Of a stretch of DNA of 64,000 nucleotides, positions 51,903-61,898 are shown piece by piece. The stretch is from Verrucomicrobiales bacterium. Lineage in GTDB: Bacteria > Verrucomicrobiota > Verrucomicrobiia > Verrucomicrobiales > DEV007. The position numbers and the translations under genes were made by a program. A model generated the notes under the pieces. It made no database searches, was not told the origin of the DNA, and was given only the letters and a program-made list of their open reading frames with translations. Each line of letters starts with the position of its first letter. The stretch's first letter is position 1. The stretch spans positions 1-64,000 of the forward strand of contig JAEUHH010000064.1 in NCBI GenBank assembly GCA_016795505.1, given 5' to 3'.

Positions 51903-53369
51903 CTAAGCCAAAATCTCGCGGATGACGCGCCCGTGCACGTCGGTGAGCCGGTGGTCGCGGCCGCCGTGGCGGAAGGTGAGTGCCTCGTGGTCGAGGCCGA
52001 GCTGATGCAGCAGGGTGGCGTGGATGTCGTGGATGTCGAGCGGGTTTTCGACGGCGGCATTGCCGAATTCATCAGTCTGGCCGTAGGCGAAGCCACCCCG
52101 GAAGCCGCCGCCGGCGAGGAAGATCGAGTAGCCGTTCACGTGATGGTCGCGCCCGCAGGTGTCCGAGACCTTCGGCGTGTGTGGGGTGCGGCCCATCTCG
52201 CCGGCCCACAGGACGATGGTCTCGTCGAGCAGACCGCGCTGCTCCAGATCGATGATCAGGGCGGCGACAGATTGCTCGGTGATGAGGGCGTTTTTCTCGT
52301 GGTTTTTCTTGATCTGGCCGTGCTGGTCCCACGGCGAATTGTTGCCGTCGAAGCTGGGACACGTGATCTCCACGAAGCGCACTCCGGCCTCGACCAGCCG
52401 GCGTGCCCGCAGGGCCTGGGTCGCGTAGAAACGCTGGTGTTCGTCCGTGGAATCGACGCCGTAGAGTTTTTTGATGTGCTCCGGCTCCCCGCCGATGTCG
52501 GCGATGGCCGGGACGGCGCTCTGCATGCGCCAGGCGGTCTCGTAATTGGCGATGGCGCCCTCGATGGCGGCGGGATCGGAGACGAGGCCGGCGAATTCGC
52601 GGTCCTGCGCGGCGAGCTTTGCCAGGGTGCGTTGCTGCGCGGCGAGACCGGCGGCCGGGGCGAGGTTGTCCACCGGGATGCCCCTGGCGCGGATCTGGGT
52701 GGCCTGGTGCGAGGCGGGGAGGAAGGAACTGCCGAAGTTTTCCAAGCCACCGTTGGGCACCCAGTCGTTGTTCAGCACCACGTAGCCGGGAAGATCGCGG
52801 CTTTCGGTGCCGAGACCGTAGGAGACCCAGGCGCCGAGGCTGGGCGCCTGACCGAGGATGCGGCCGGTGTGGAGCAGGAGATTCTGCTGACCATGCAGGG
52901 GCAGCTCCCCGACCATGGAGCGGACGACGCACAGCTTGTCCGCCACGCCGGCGAGATGGGGAAAGAGGTCACTGACCCAGAGGCCGCTCTGGCCGCGCTG
53001 GCGGAACTCCCACGGACTGCCGAGCCAGACGCGATTGGCGCTGGATTGCGAGCGTTTCGTGACGGCGCTCTCGCCGATCGGTTTGCCCTGGTGGGTTTTG
53101 AGGGCCGGCTTGGGATCGAAGGTATCGACGTGGCTGGGCCCGCCGTCCATGAAGCAGAAGATGATGTTTTTCGCTCGTCCGGGATGGTGATGGCGCGGGA
53201 GCGGCCCTTCCGCGCCGGCGAGGGCCCGGAAGGCAAAGAGGCCAAAGCCGGCGGAAGCGCTGGCGAGGATGCAGCGGCGGGAAAGGGGGGCGGTTTGCCA
53301 TCGTCTGGGAGTGGCAGTTTGCGGAACGTCGCTGCTCCATGGCATGGCATTGGTCCGGTTCTGTTTCAT
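51903..53369 (-). CDS. DUF1501 protein with twin-arginine-like signal
   Basis: 488 residues. An Arg-Arg pair at 31-32 in L-S-R-R-C-I-L-A-S-A-S-A-G precedes a hydrophobic run, as in Tat signals. The mature part has the DUF1501 features K-N-I-I-F-C-F-M-D-G-G-P-S-H-V-D-T-F-D-P-K and G-E-M-G-R-T-P, an alkaline-phosphatase-superfamily fold. DUF1501 genes regularly follow PSD1 cytochrome genes in PVC bacteria, as here (25-bp gap). The reaction is unknown; roles in glycan use have been proposed. Confidence 0.92.
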   Translation of the reverse strand: MKQNRTNAMPWSSDVPQTATPRRWQTAPLSRRCILASASAGFGLFAFRALAGAEGPLPRHHHPGRAKNIIFCFMDGGPSHVDTFDPKPALKTHQGKPIGESAVTKRSQSSANRVWLGSPWEFRQRGQSGLWVSDLFPHLAGVADKLCVVRSMVGELPLHGQQNLLLHTGRILGQAPSLGAWVSYGLGTESRDLPGYVVLNNDWVPNGGLENFGSSFLPASHQATQIRARGIPVDNLAPAAGLAAQQRTLAKLAAQDREFAGLVSDPAAIEGAIANYETAWRMQSAVPAIADIGGEPEHIKKLYGVDSTDEHQRFYATQALRARRLVEAGVRFVEITCPSFDGNNSPWDQHGQIKKNHEKNALITEQSVAALIIDLEQRGLLDETIVLWAGEMGRTPHTPKVSDTCGRDHHVNGYSIFLAGGGFRGGFAYGQTDEFGNAAVENPLDIHDIHATLLHQLGLDHEALTFRHGGRDHRLTDVHGRVIREILA

Positions 53370-53394
53370 TGGCTAAGCTCCAAGGTGGGTGTTG

Positions 53395-56300
53395 TTAACG
53401 AAAATAAATGAATTCCTTGGCATTGAACAAGCCGTGCGCCACTGCCGCCCAGTCTCGTTTGCTGGCGGCGCGGGATGAGGGCTCTTCTCGGTCGAGCCAC
53501 CTCTCCATTTCAGCCTCCGTGGCCTCCCGGCCGAAGGCGCGCAGGATCATTTCGCGCAGTTTCTCCTCGTCACTCCCGGTGCCGGCCGCTACCTCCGCGC
53601 CCCAGTGCTCCGCCATCGCGTTCACAAAGGGATCGTTCATCAGAATCAGGGCCTGGGCCGGCACGTTGGTGACGTCGCGTCGGCCGGTGGGGAGCTTGAG
53701 GTCGGGGAGGTTGAAGCCGACGAGGAACTTCGGGGGCTCCATGATGGACATTTGCAGGTAAAGCGAACGACGCCCATTGCCATCGATGGGACCGGAGAGG
53801 AGCCGCTTTTTGTCGTCCTCGGCGAGCCGGTGGGGCAGGACCGGCCGTCCGTAGAGGCGGAGATCGAGTCGGCCCGAGACGGCGAGGAGGGAATCGCGGA
53901 TGGCTTCAGCCTCCAGGCGGCGGGTGGGATGGTGATGCAGCAGGCGATTGGACGGGTCCTTTTCCCGAGCGGCCGGGGAAACTTGGCCGGACTGCCGGAA
54001 GGTCTGGCTGAGGACGAGCCGGCGGACCAGCGACTTGGTCGACCAACCCTCGCGGACAAACTCCGTGGCCAGCCAGTCGAGCAACTCGGGGTGCGAGGGC
54101 TGGCCGCCGAGTCGGCCGAAGTCGTCCGGGGTGGCGACGAGTCCTGTGCCGAAGATCCACTGCCAGACGCGATTCACATAGACCCGCGCGGTGACCGGGT
54201 GGCCGGGGGCGAGCAGCGACTCGGCCAGGGCTAGGCGGTCGGCCGCATCACGACCCGGCAGCATGCGCAGGGAAGCGGGCGGGATGAGGTCGCCGGTCAC
54301 GTCGACATTGCCGCGGACGTTGAGGGGATACCGGGCCGGCTGAGTCTGCCGCTCGTCCATGCTGTTCGCGGTGCGGGGAAAGGCGATGCTGGCTTCGGTG
54401 TCGCGGTAGTCGGCGACAAGGTCGGCCAGTTGGGTGCCGGGCTCGGCGCGATTTGGCAGCAAGCCGGTGGAAAGCAGCCAGTCGATCACCTCACGGTCGC
54501 CCGGGGCAGGTCTTCCGTCGCACCACCGCGCCACGGCGCCGCTGAACCAGGCGGCGATGCGCTGCCAGGGATCGGTGGTGGAGTGGGTGGAATCGTAGAG
54601 GCCGGTGAACGCGTCGAGTTCGTCCTGTGGCGAGCCCGCGGTGTCGTGGGTGACGATGCCGGTGATGCTGAGCCAGCTCCGTTTGTCATGGCCGAAGTCG
54701 CGATTGTCCAATCCTTTGGCCAGACCGGTGCGTGGAGGGAAATTGGGATTCAGCGGTGCGGTGCAAAACTCGATCGCAACCTGTTGGGCGCCGTTTTTCA
54801 GGACGGCGTCGGCGAAGGATCTCCAGGCGGGCTCGCCATTGGTGTAGAAGGCCACTGTCTCATTCTGAAAGGCATGGTCATCGACGACGAGGTGTCCGCC
54901 GAACTCGCCGCCGGCGACCTGCACGCTGAGATGGCTGCCTGTCATCTGATGCTGCGGAGGTGTGCGCAGGCTGCCCGGCAGTTTGGAGCTCAGGGCGTGG
55001 GAATGCCAGCCGTCCGGGAGCAGGCGGGCGATGATGGCATCTCCCTCGAGGGCGATGAGAGGTGTGCTGTCTTTGGTCTTCCCGTGGGTGAAGCCGTCGC
55101 CTTCGAAGACCCAGCCGTCGAGCGAGGCCGGAGCGAAGGCGGCGTTGGCTTTCTGGGCCGCGGCGCGAAGCCTTTGCCACTTTTCAGCCAGTTTGGGCAG
55201 ATCGTCCGGAGTCGCCAGCGGAGCGCCGATGCCTTTCAAGGCGGGGGCGTTGGCGGCCGCCCATTGTTTTAGTTCGGGCGCTTGAAAAGCGCCCCTCCTT
55301 GTCCATTGAGCGGCCATTTCGCCCCGGATCGCGTCTCTTAGTTCTTTGAGTTTCGCGATCGCCGCATCATTTTTCCCGGGCGCATCGACCACCCGAGCCG
55401 TCCATCGCGGCGTGGTGAACATCGCGGCGAGGGCGTAGTAGTCTCGCTGGGAAACGGCTTCGAGCTTGTGATCGTGACAACGGGCGCAGGCGACGGTGGT
55501 GGCGAGGAAGGCCTTGGAAAAGGCGTCGATCTTGTTGTTCACCATTTCCTGATGAATGCCGTTGAACATGAGACTGCTGCCGTGCCGGTGCTCGCCGAGA
55601 TGGTAGAACATGGGGCCGATCAGGCTTTCATTCGTGGCGGTGACGGGATGGATCCGCGGCTCGGGCAGCAGGTCGCCGGCGAGGTGCTCGCGGAGGAGCT
55701 GGTCGTAGCCGATGTCGTCATTGAAGGCGCGGATCAGGTAGTCGCGGTATTCGTGGGAACCTTTGGCGGGATTATCCCATTCGTATCCGTAGGTGTCGGT
55801 GTAGCGCACCACGTCCATCCAGTGGCGGGCGAAGCGCTCGCCGAAGTGGGGGCTGGCGAGCATTTTTCCGACCAAGGATTCGTAGGACAGGTGGTCATCG
55901 CCATGGAAGGACGGCGGCAAGCCGGTGAGCACATACGACAGCCGGCGGCGCAGTGCGGAGTCGTCCGCCGGTGGGGCGGGGGACAGGCCGGCGTCATCGA
56001 GTGCGGCTTTGATGAAGCGATCCACCGGCTCGCGCGACCACAACGGATCGGCGATCGACGGTGGATCGTTGCGGCGCATCGGCTTGAGGCTCCACCAGTC
56101 GAGCCGCTTGTGGTATTCGGCCTCCCAGGCATCGTCCGTCTGCAAGGGAGCCGCGTCCGGGCTGCCGGTGCGGGGATCGGGCGCGCCGCGCCGCACCCAA
56201 ACGGTGAGCAGGGCGATCTCCGCCGCGGGCAGCATCTTTTTGGGCGGCATGCGGAGGTCTTTCTGCGCGTGGCTGATGGCCTGGATGAGCAGGCTGGCCT

Positions 56301-56517
56301 CCGGTTTGCCGGGAACGATCGCGGGACCGCTCTCGCCGCCGCGTTCCCAGCCGGATTTGGAATCCAGCACCAAGCCGCCCTTGATTTTGCCTGCGTGCGA
56401 GTGGCACTCGTAGCAACGCTGCTTCAGCAGGGGCTCGATCTTTTCGAGAAAAAACTCGTCCGCACCGGCGACGGAAGCCGCCAGCAACCATGCGGCGACG
56501 GCGGACGATCCCTTCAT
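53395..56517 (-). CDS. PSD1 cytochrome-type protein with DUF1549 and DUF1553
   Basis: 1040 residues. A signal peptide (cleavage near residue 19) precedes a planctomycete cytochrome C domain with C-Y-E-C-H at 35-39 and M-P-P-K-K. DUF1549 follows (about 150-370, containing R-x-F-A-R-H-W-M-D-V-V-R-Y), then a roughly 250-residue insertion with a beta-sandwich character, and C-terminal DUF1553 (R-V-Y-V-N-R-V-W-Q-W-I-F-G-T-G-L-V). Its start overlaps the sialidase stop by 4 bp (ATGA). Known to co-occur with DUF1501; electron-transfer role inferred from heme binding. Confidence 0.94.
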   Translation of the reverse strand: MKGSSAVAAWLLAASVAGADEFFLEKIEPLLKQRCYECHSHAGKIKGGLVLDSKSGWERGGESGPAIVPGKPEASLLIQAISHAQKDLRMPPKKMLPAAEIALLTVWVRRGAPDPRTGSPDAAPLQTDDAWEAEYHKRLDWWSLKPMRRNDPPSIADPLWSREPVDRFIKAALDDAGLSPAPPADDSALRRRLSYVLTGLPPSFHGDDHLSYESLVGKMLASPHFGERFARHWMDVVRYTDTYGYEWDNPAKGSHEYRDYLIRAFNDDIGYDQLLREHLAGDLLPEPRIHPVTATNESLIGPMFYHLGEHRHGSSLMFNGIHQEMVNNKIDAFSKAFLATTVACARCHDHKLEAVSQRDYYALAAMFTTPRWTARVVDAPGKNDAAIAKLKELRDAIRGEMAAQWTRRGAFQAPELKQWAAANAPALKGIGAPLATPDDLPKLAEKWQRLRAAAQKANAAFAPASLDGWVFEGDGFTHGKTKDSTPLIALEGDAIIARLLPDGWHSHALSSKLPGSLRTPPQHQMTGSHLSVQVAGGEFGGHLVVDDHAFQNETVAFYTNGEPAWRSFADAVLKNGAQQVAIEFCTAPLNPNFPPRTGLAKGLDNRDFGHDKRSWLSITGIVTHDTAGSPQDELDAFTGLYDSTHSTTDPWQRIAAWFSGAVARWCDGRPAPGDREVIDWLLSTGLLPNRAEPGTQLADLVADYRDTEASIAFPRTANSMDERQTQPARYPLNVRGNVDVTGDLIPPASLRMLPGRDAADRLALAESLLAPGHPVTARVYVNRVWQWIFGTGLVATPDDFGRLGGQPSHPELLDWLATEFVREGWSTKSLVRRLVLSQTFRQSGQVSPAAREKDPSNRLLHHHPTRRLEAEAIRDSLLAVSGRLDLRLYGRPVLPHRLAEDDKKRLLSGPIDGNGRRSLYLQMSIMEPPKFLVGFNLPDLKLPTGRRDVTNVPAQALILMNDPFVNAMAEHWGAEVAAGTGSDEEKLREMILRAFGREATEAEMERWLDREEPSSRAASKRDWAAVAHGLFNAKEFIYFR

Positions 56518-57683
56518 TTACCGGTGACCCATTCGAGATTGAACCGCGCCACGGTGAGCTTCCTGCCGCGTTCGTAGAAGCACAGCGCCGTGCCGTCGGG
56601 CAGCATGGCGAGATCGGAATAGGCGCTGGGGCCGTCCTCCAGCAGGCGGTTGGCCACCCAGGTCGCCCCGTCGTCGTGGCTGAGCTTGATGGAAACCTTT
56701 TCGCGGGCGCCGCGACCGCCGGGCACCTCGCGGCCCGAGTCGTCGAGCTTCAGGCTGTGGGGATTGGAAAACAGGATCGTACCCGGCTGCGAGGGATGCG
56801 CCACGATGCCGCCCATGCAGATCGGCTCGAACAAGGCGGGATCGAATCGCGGTGTCGACCAGCCCGTGGCGCCGTCGGGGCTGACGGTGACGAGGCGGCG
56901 GCTGGCGCGGGACTCGCTGCGGCAGTTGAGCATCACCCGGCCGTCGCTCAACTCGACAACGACGGTTTCGTTGGGGTCTTTGAACTCGCCACCGTTGGGC
57001 AGCGCGATATCTCCGGCTTTCCATGTCGCTCCGTGGTCGTCGCTGTAGATGGTGCCGGTCATGGAGGGGTGATGGGCACCGTCTTTGCCGTAGGCGAGCC
57101 ACACCGGCACCACGAGACGGCCGGTTTTGCTCACTTGGATGCCGTGCCCGGGGCCGGTCGCGAGGACGGTCCAGGGGCATTGTGGTTTGAAAGCTTCGAA
57201 GGCAGCGGTGATCTCAACCGGTGGGGAAAACGTGAGTCCGTCATCGTCGCTGCGCATGTAGAAGCAGCGCGCGTAATTCAGGCAGTAGAGGAAATGCACC
57301 GCGCCGGTCTTCCGGTCCACGATGGCGACGGGATTGTTGACGGTCTGTTCGCCGGACTTGGCGCCTTTCTTGATGAGGTCGACCGACATCCGCTCGCCGA
57401 AGTGGGCGATCTGGCGGGCAGGTTCCCAGGTTTTTCCGCCGTCGATGCTGCGGCGCAGATGGACCTCGATCTCGCCCCAGTCCGCTCCGCTGTTTTTGCG
57501 GGCCTCGCAGTAGGCCAGGACGGTGCCCTTCGCGGTGACGACGATGCCGGGGATGCGGTAGAGGGAGAACCCTCCCGTGCCGCCTTCGAAGAGATCGGTC
57601 TTTTCCAATAGCGGCGCGGAGACAGCGAGACCGGGCAGCGCAGCGAGGGCAAGGAAGGCGGGGAGCAGACGGGGGAGAATCAT
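56514..57683 (-). CDS. secreted exo-alpha-sialidase-like protein
   Basis: 389 residues from the ATG at 57683; upstream extensions lack a signal peptide. A signal peptide ends near residue 23. The six-bladed propeller markers are present: Y-R-I-P-G (the R-I-P motif) and four Asp-boxes (S-I-D-G-G-K-T-W, S-D-D-D-G-L-T-F, S-D-D-H-G-A-T-W, S-H-D-D-G-A-T-W). The active-site Arg triad is plausible but not proven. First gene of a three-gene unit with PSD1 and DUF1501; probable glycan or sialic-acid release. Confidence 0.92.
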   Translation of the reverse strand: MILPRLLPAFLALAALPGLAVSAPLLEKTDLFEGGTGGFSLYRIPGIVVTAKGTVLAYCEARKNSGADWGEIEVHLRRSIDGGKTWEPARQIAHFGERMSVDLIKKGAKSGEQTVNNPVAIVDRKTGAVHFLYCLNYARCFYMRSDDDGLTFSPPVEITAAFEAFKPQCPWTVLATGPGHGIQVSKTGRLVVPVWLAYGKDGAHHPSMTGTIYSDDHGATWKAGDIALPNGGEFKDPNETVVVELSDGRVMLNCRSESRASRRLVTVSPDGATGWSTPRFDPALFEPICMGGIVAHPSQPGTILFSNPHSLKLDDSGREVPGGRGAREKVSIKLSHDDGATWVANRLLEDGPSAYSDLAMLPDGTALCFYERGRKLTVARFNLEWVTGK

Positions 57684-57809
57684 GCGGAAAGGGTCGCGGC
57701 GGAAGCCGGTCCTGCAATGGCCGCCATCGCGCGCGGCGCAGCCACGGGATTTCGCTTCCCCGGCGGCGGGTTGGGTGTAGAAAGGTGGGCGTTTCACGGG
57801 TTTTACCAC

Positions 57810-58982
57810 ATGACCAACGATACAGGCCAATCGATCGTCATCGCCGGCGGCGGGGTGTTCGGCTTCACCGCAGCGCTGGAACTGCGCGCCCGCAGCTGGG
57901 AGGTGACACTGCTGGAGCAGGGGAGCGTGCCGCATCCGGATGCGGCATCGACGGACATCAGCAAGGTGGTGCGGCTCGACTACGGGGCAGATGCGATTTA
58001 CACCGGCATGGCCGAGCAGTCGTTGCCCGGTTGGCTGGCGTGGAATGCGGCCTGGGGGCGGGATTTTTTCCATCAGGATGGCTTCCTCGTGATGACGCGG
58101 GACGAGGAGATGCCGCCGGGCAGTTTTGAGGCCGAAAGCCATCGATTTTTGACCGGGCGGGGGCATCCGGTCGTCCGAACGCGCCGGACCGATCTCGCGG
58201 CGCGGCATCCGGCATGGAATGCCGCTCTTTACGGTGACGGCTACCTGAATCCGGCGGGAGGATGGGCCGAAAGCGGCGCGGTCGTGGGGCAACTCGCCCG
58301 GCTGGCAGGCGAGGCGGGGGTGAAAATCGTCGAAAACTGCCCGGTGGCAGCGGTATTGGATGATCCGGCGGTGCGGACCGCTGATGGTCGGCTCTGGCGG
58401 GCGGATCGGGTGCTGCTGGCGACGGGAGGGTGGACGCCCTTTCTGTTGCCGGAACTGACGGGTTGCCTGCGAACGACCGCCCAGCCGGTGATTCACCTGA
58501 AGCCGGACCGCCCCGGCGACTACCGGCCGCCGCATTTTCCCGTCTGGGGGGCGGACATCGGCCGCACGGGCTGGTACGGCTTTCCCGCCAATGCCGAGGG
58601 CATTGTAAAGGTCGCCAATCACGGTCCGGGTCGCCCCGTGCTCGATCCCATGCAGCCTCGGGGCGTTACGGAGGCGGAACTGGACCGGTTCCGGGCATTT
58701 CTCGGCAACACCTTTCCCGATCTTGCCACGGCGCCCATCGTCGCGACACGGGAATGCTGGTATTGCGACAGCCACGACGGCCATTTCTGGATCGACCATC
58801 ATCCGGATCGGTCCGGAGTGGTGGTGGCAGCCGGCGACAGCGGCCACGCTTTTAAATTCGCCCCGGTGCTCGGTCGGCTGATCGCCGATATCGTGGAAAA
58901 GCGGGAAAATCCCTGGTCGGAGCGCTTCCGCTGGCGGGAATCCGGAGCAGGCAGTGCCGAGGATGCCCGTGCCACAGGTTGA
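57810..58982 (+). CDS. FAD-dependent oxidoreductase, DAO/sarcosine-oxidase-like
   Basis: 390 residues from the ATG at 57810. The N-terminal FAD-binding Rossmann loop reads I-A-G-G-G-V-F-G-F, followed by L-E-L-R-A-R-S-W-E-V-T-L-L-E-Q. The second nucleotide-contact motif is V-L-L-A-T-G-G-W-T. The C-terminal V-V-V-A-A-G-D-S-G-H-A-F-K-F fits the DadA/solA family of amine oxidases. Substrate not predictable. It stands divergent from the sialidase operon. Confidence 0.9.
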   Translation: MTNDTGQSIVIAGGGVFGFTAALELRARSWEVTLLEQGSVPHPDAASTDISKVVRLDYGADAIYTGMAEQSLPGWLAWNAAWGRDFFHQDGFLVMTRDEEMPPGSFEAESHRFLTGRGHPVVRTRRTDLAARHPAWNAALYGDGYLNPAGGWAESGAVVGQLARLAGEAGVKIVENCPVAAVLDDPAVRTADGRLWRADRVLLATGGWTPFLLPELTGCLRTTAQPVIHLKPDRPGDYRPPHFPVWGADIGRTGWYGFPANAEGIVKVANHGPGRPVLDPMQPRGVTEAELDRFRAFLGNTFPDLATAPIVATRECWYCDSHDGHFWIDHHPDRSGVVVAAGDSGHAFKFAPVLGRLIADIVEKRENPWSERFRWRESGAGSAEDARATG

Positions 58983-59085
58983 CCGGCTTCGGTCGGGGCT
59001 GGAGGGCTAGTCGCTTGCACGGAGGGCAATCCGCCGCCACACTGCGGCGGTTCGATCCTCCCAATTTTTCCCAGCCATCCCTTTC

Positions 59086-59856
59086 ATGAGCAACCAAGCC
59101 GACGCCTCCGACCGCGATCTCTGGCATGCCCTCAGCGCTCCGGCGCGGGCTCAACTCGACACCCGCAGCTACGCCAAAGCCGACCTCGCGACCCGGCTCG
59201 GCACCACCGGAGTGGAAGCCGGCGAGATCGCCACCGCGCAGCCGGGGCCGAAGGAAGGACTGGAGTCGGCGTGGATCCCGGGCGTCGAGATTTTTCCCCG
59301 GCGCATCTGGCAGCAGCGCCACCGGGGCTGGTTTGGCGAATTTACCCGGCTCACCGAGGGGCGTTTGCACGAGATCGGCCTGAATCCGCGGCAGTGGGCC
59401 AGCGCCACGATGTTTGCGGGCACGGCGAAGGGATTTCACATTCATCCGCCCGCGATCCCCGAGGACACCACGCCTGAGGCCTTTTTTCAGAAGTTGTATG
59501 TCGATCACCCGACCGACTATGCCGCCCGGCCTTACGACCGGGAGCAGTGGGACAGCATGTTTTTCGTCCAGGGGGTGATCGAGTTCCTGCTTGTCGACGA
59601 GCGCGCCGGGATGCCGCGGCGGGTGATGCGGTTCATCATCGATGGCGACAACATCCCGGGACCGAACAACATCGGCCTCATCATTCCCGCCGGCGTCGCC
59701 CACGCCCTGCGCTGCGGCAGTTCGCAGGATGTCATCATGTGCTACGGCACGAGCACGATTTTCACGCCGCCCTTCGAGGGCCGGATCGCCAGCGGGGTCG
59801 AGCAGTGTCCGCTGCCCGCCGAATGGGAGAGCTATCTCCAGGGAGAGGGCCGGTGA
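59086..59856 (+). CDS. RmlC-like cupin protein
   Basis: 256 residues. The central 130 residues resemble the RmlC (dTDP-4-dehydrorhamnose epimerase) jelly-roll: W-F-G-E-F-T-R-L-T-E-G-R-L-H-E-I-G-L, a strand with G-F-H-I-H-P-P and a later F-I-I-D-G-D-N-I-P-G-P-N-N-I-G-L-I-I-P-A-G-V-A-H-A-L, which is a cupin-type hairpin. The usual catalytic His of RmlC may be His in G-F-H-I-H. An adjacent ABC exporter gene (90 bp later) suggests envelope polysaccharide, but this is only context. Confidence 0.75.
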   Translation: MSNQADASDRDLWHALSAPARAQLDTRSYAKADLATRLGTTGVEAGEIATAQPGPKEGLESAWIPGVEIFPRRIWQQRHRGWFGEFTRLTEGRLHEIGLNPRQWASATMFAGTAKGFHIHPPAIPEDTTPEAFFQKLYVDHPTDYAARPYDREQWDSMFFVQGVIEFLLVDERAGMPRRVMRFIIDGDNIPGPNNIGLIIPAGVAHALRCGSSQDVIMCYGTSTIFTPPFEGRIASGVEQCPLPAEWESYLQGEGR

Positions 59857-59946
59857 CGGTGTCCGGCGAAGGCGCTTCCGCGGGCGTCGTCCGGCGGGGG
59901 GGGCTTTTGACGATCGATTCCACCTTACTTTTCGCGCATTTCACTG

Positions 59947-61881
59947 ATGGCCGAGACTCCGACAGAAGCGAAAAAGCAGAAGCGCTATTCCAGCCGGGAC
60001 ATCTCGCAGATGTCGGCTCAGGAATTCGTCGACGCGGCCCGGGTGCCCTACCGGCGGATCGTCGGCTACATCAAGCCCTACCGGAAGCGGTTCGCCGTGG
60101 GTGTGCTCTTCGGCGTGATCAGCAGCCTGTTCAATGGCGTGCTGCTCCTGGCGATACGCTCGGTGTTTATCGTGGTGCTGCCGCCCGATCCCAACAAGCC
60201 GCTGCCGACGCATTTCGAGCCCTTCAAGGACATCCCCTGGCTGGAGCAGTATGTCTTCCCGCGGCCGCATTTCACTCACAATGGCGAGCTGATCTTCGTG
60301 ATCTGCGTGTGTCTCTCGGTGCCGCTGCTCATCTTCATCCGCGGCCTGTTCGACTACCTGCACAAGTATTGCATCATGTGGGTGGGCAACAAGGTGCTCT
60401 ACCAGATCCGTGACGAGTGCTTCACCAATCTGCTGAATCAAAGCCAGCGCTTTTTCAACAAAGCCAAGCAGGGGGAGCTGATGCAGACGGTCTTCAACCA
60501 GACCCGCATCGTCAGCACCATGGGCACGGAGATCGTCAGTTCGCTGATCAAGCATCCCGTCGCCATCCTCACCATCCTCGGGGTGCTGCTGCATCTGGAG
60601 CCCGTTTACACGGTTGGAGCCCTGATTGTATTCCCGCTGTGCATCCTGCCGGTCGTCTATGTGAGCAAAAAAGTGCGCCGGGCCGGCAGCAAGGAGGAGG
60701 AGGAAGCCGGTGCCATCATGGTGACCATGCAGGAGAGCTTCGCCGGCATCCGGGTGGTGAAAGCCCACGCCCGCGAGGAGTACGAGCGGGAGCGGTTCAA
60801 TGCCGGCAGCCGCAAGATGATGGAGTTCATCATGCGCTGGGGCAAGGCCATGGAAATCGTCGGCCCGCTCGTCGAGACGGTGGCTTCGGTCGGCATGGCC
60901 ATCGGCCTCGTCTATGCGTGGATGATGAAAATCAACGCGGCGGAGTTCCTCGTCCTCAACATGGCCCTGATGTCCATGTATCCCCACGCCAAGCAGCTCA
61001 GTCGCATCCAAGTCATGCTGCAAAAGGCCCTGCTGGCGACTTCCAAGGTGCTCGAAGTGATCGACACCGAGCCGGACGTGAGGGACGCCACCGATGCGGC
61101 GGAGCTGACTGGCGCCCGCGGCGAGATCGAGCTGCGCGACGTGACCTTTGCCTATGCCAAGGGCATTCCCGCCCTCCGGAAAGTCTCTCTCAAGATTGAA
61201 GCCGGCAAAACCTACGCGCTCGTCGGGCAAAGCGGCGCCGGCAAGTCGACCATCATGTCGCTGCTGATGCGCTTCTACGATCCCGACGCCGGAGCCATCC
61301 TGCTCGATGGCCGTGATATCCGGGAATACACCCAGCGATCCCTGCGGGACAACATCGGGCTGGTCAGCCAGGAGACCTTTTTGTTCCACGATACGATTTA
61401 CAACAATATTCGTTACGGCCGGCTCGATGCCTCCCGCAAGGAGATCGAGGCGGCGGCAAAGCTCGCCCACGCCCACGAGTTCATCATCGAGCAGAAGGAC
61501 GGCTACAACACCGAACTCGGCGACAAGGGCTGCACCCTGTCCGGCGGCCAGCAGCAGCGCATTTCGATCGCGCGGGCCATCCTGCGCAATGCTCCGGTGC
61601 TGCTGCTGGACGAGGCCTATTCCGCGCTCGATTCCGAGTCGGAGCGGATGATTCACGAGGCGATGGAGCAACTGGCGAAGGGAAAGACCGTCATCGCCAT
61701 CGCCCACCGTCTGTCCACCATCCTGAACGCCGACCGCATCGTGGTGATGAAGGACGGCCGGGTCGTCGATGTCGGACCGCATGCCGAACTGCTGGGCCGC
61801 TGCGAGGAATATCGCCGGCTCTACGAACTCCAGTTCCACGGACACGACGCCCTGCCGATGGCGGCGGATGCCGTGATTTGA
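59947..61881 (+). CDS. MsbA-type ABC exporter (fused membrane and ATPase domains)
   Basis: 644 residues. Six membrane helices occupy roughly 40-370 with long extracytoplasmic loops near 85-115. The nucleotide-binding domain has Walker A G-Q-S-G-A-G-K-S-T, the signature L-S-G-G-Q-Q-Q-R, Walker B V-L-L-L-D-E-A-Y-S-A-L-D and an H-R-L-S-T switch motif. Such exporters flip lipid A, glycolipids or drugs. Pro/Lys residues near the N-terminus are unusual but short. Confidence 0.93.
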   Translation: MAETPTEAKKQKRYSSRDISQMSAQEFVDAARVPYRRIVGYIKPYRKRFAVGVLFGVISSLFNGVLLLAIRSVFIVVLPPDPNKPLPTHFEPFKDIPWLEQYVFPRPHFTHNGELIFVICVCLSVPLLIFIRGLFDYLHKYCIMWVGNKVLYQIRDECFTNLLNQSQRFFNKAKQGELMQTVFNQTRIVSTMGTEIVSSLIKHPVAILTILGVLLHLEPVYTVGALIVFPLCILPVVYVSKKVRRAGSKEEEEAGAIMVTMQESFAGIRVVKAHAREEYERERFNAGSRKMMEFIMRWGKAMEIVGPLVETVASVGMAIGLVYAWMMKINAAEFLVLNMALMSMYPHAKQLSRIQVMLQKALLATSKVLEVIDTEPDVRDATDAAELTGARGEIELRDVTFAYAKGIPALRKVSLKIEAGKTYALVGQSGAGKSTIMSLLMRFYDPDAGAILLDGRDIREYTQRSLRDNIGLVSQETFLFHDTIYNNIRYGRLDASRKEIEAAAKLAHAHEFIIEQKDGYNTELGDKGCTLSGGQQQRISIARAILRNAPVLLLDEAYSALDSESERMIHEAMEQLAKGKTVIAIAHRLSTILNADRIVVMKDGRVVDVGPHAELLGRCEEYRRLYELQFHGHDALPMAADAVI

Positions 61882-61898
61882 TCCGCGTCGTCGGCGGC

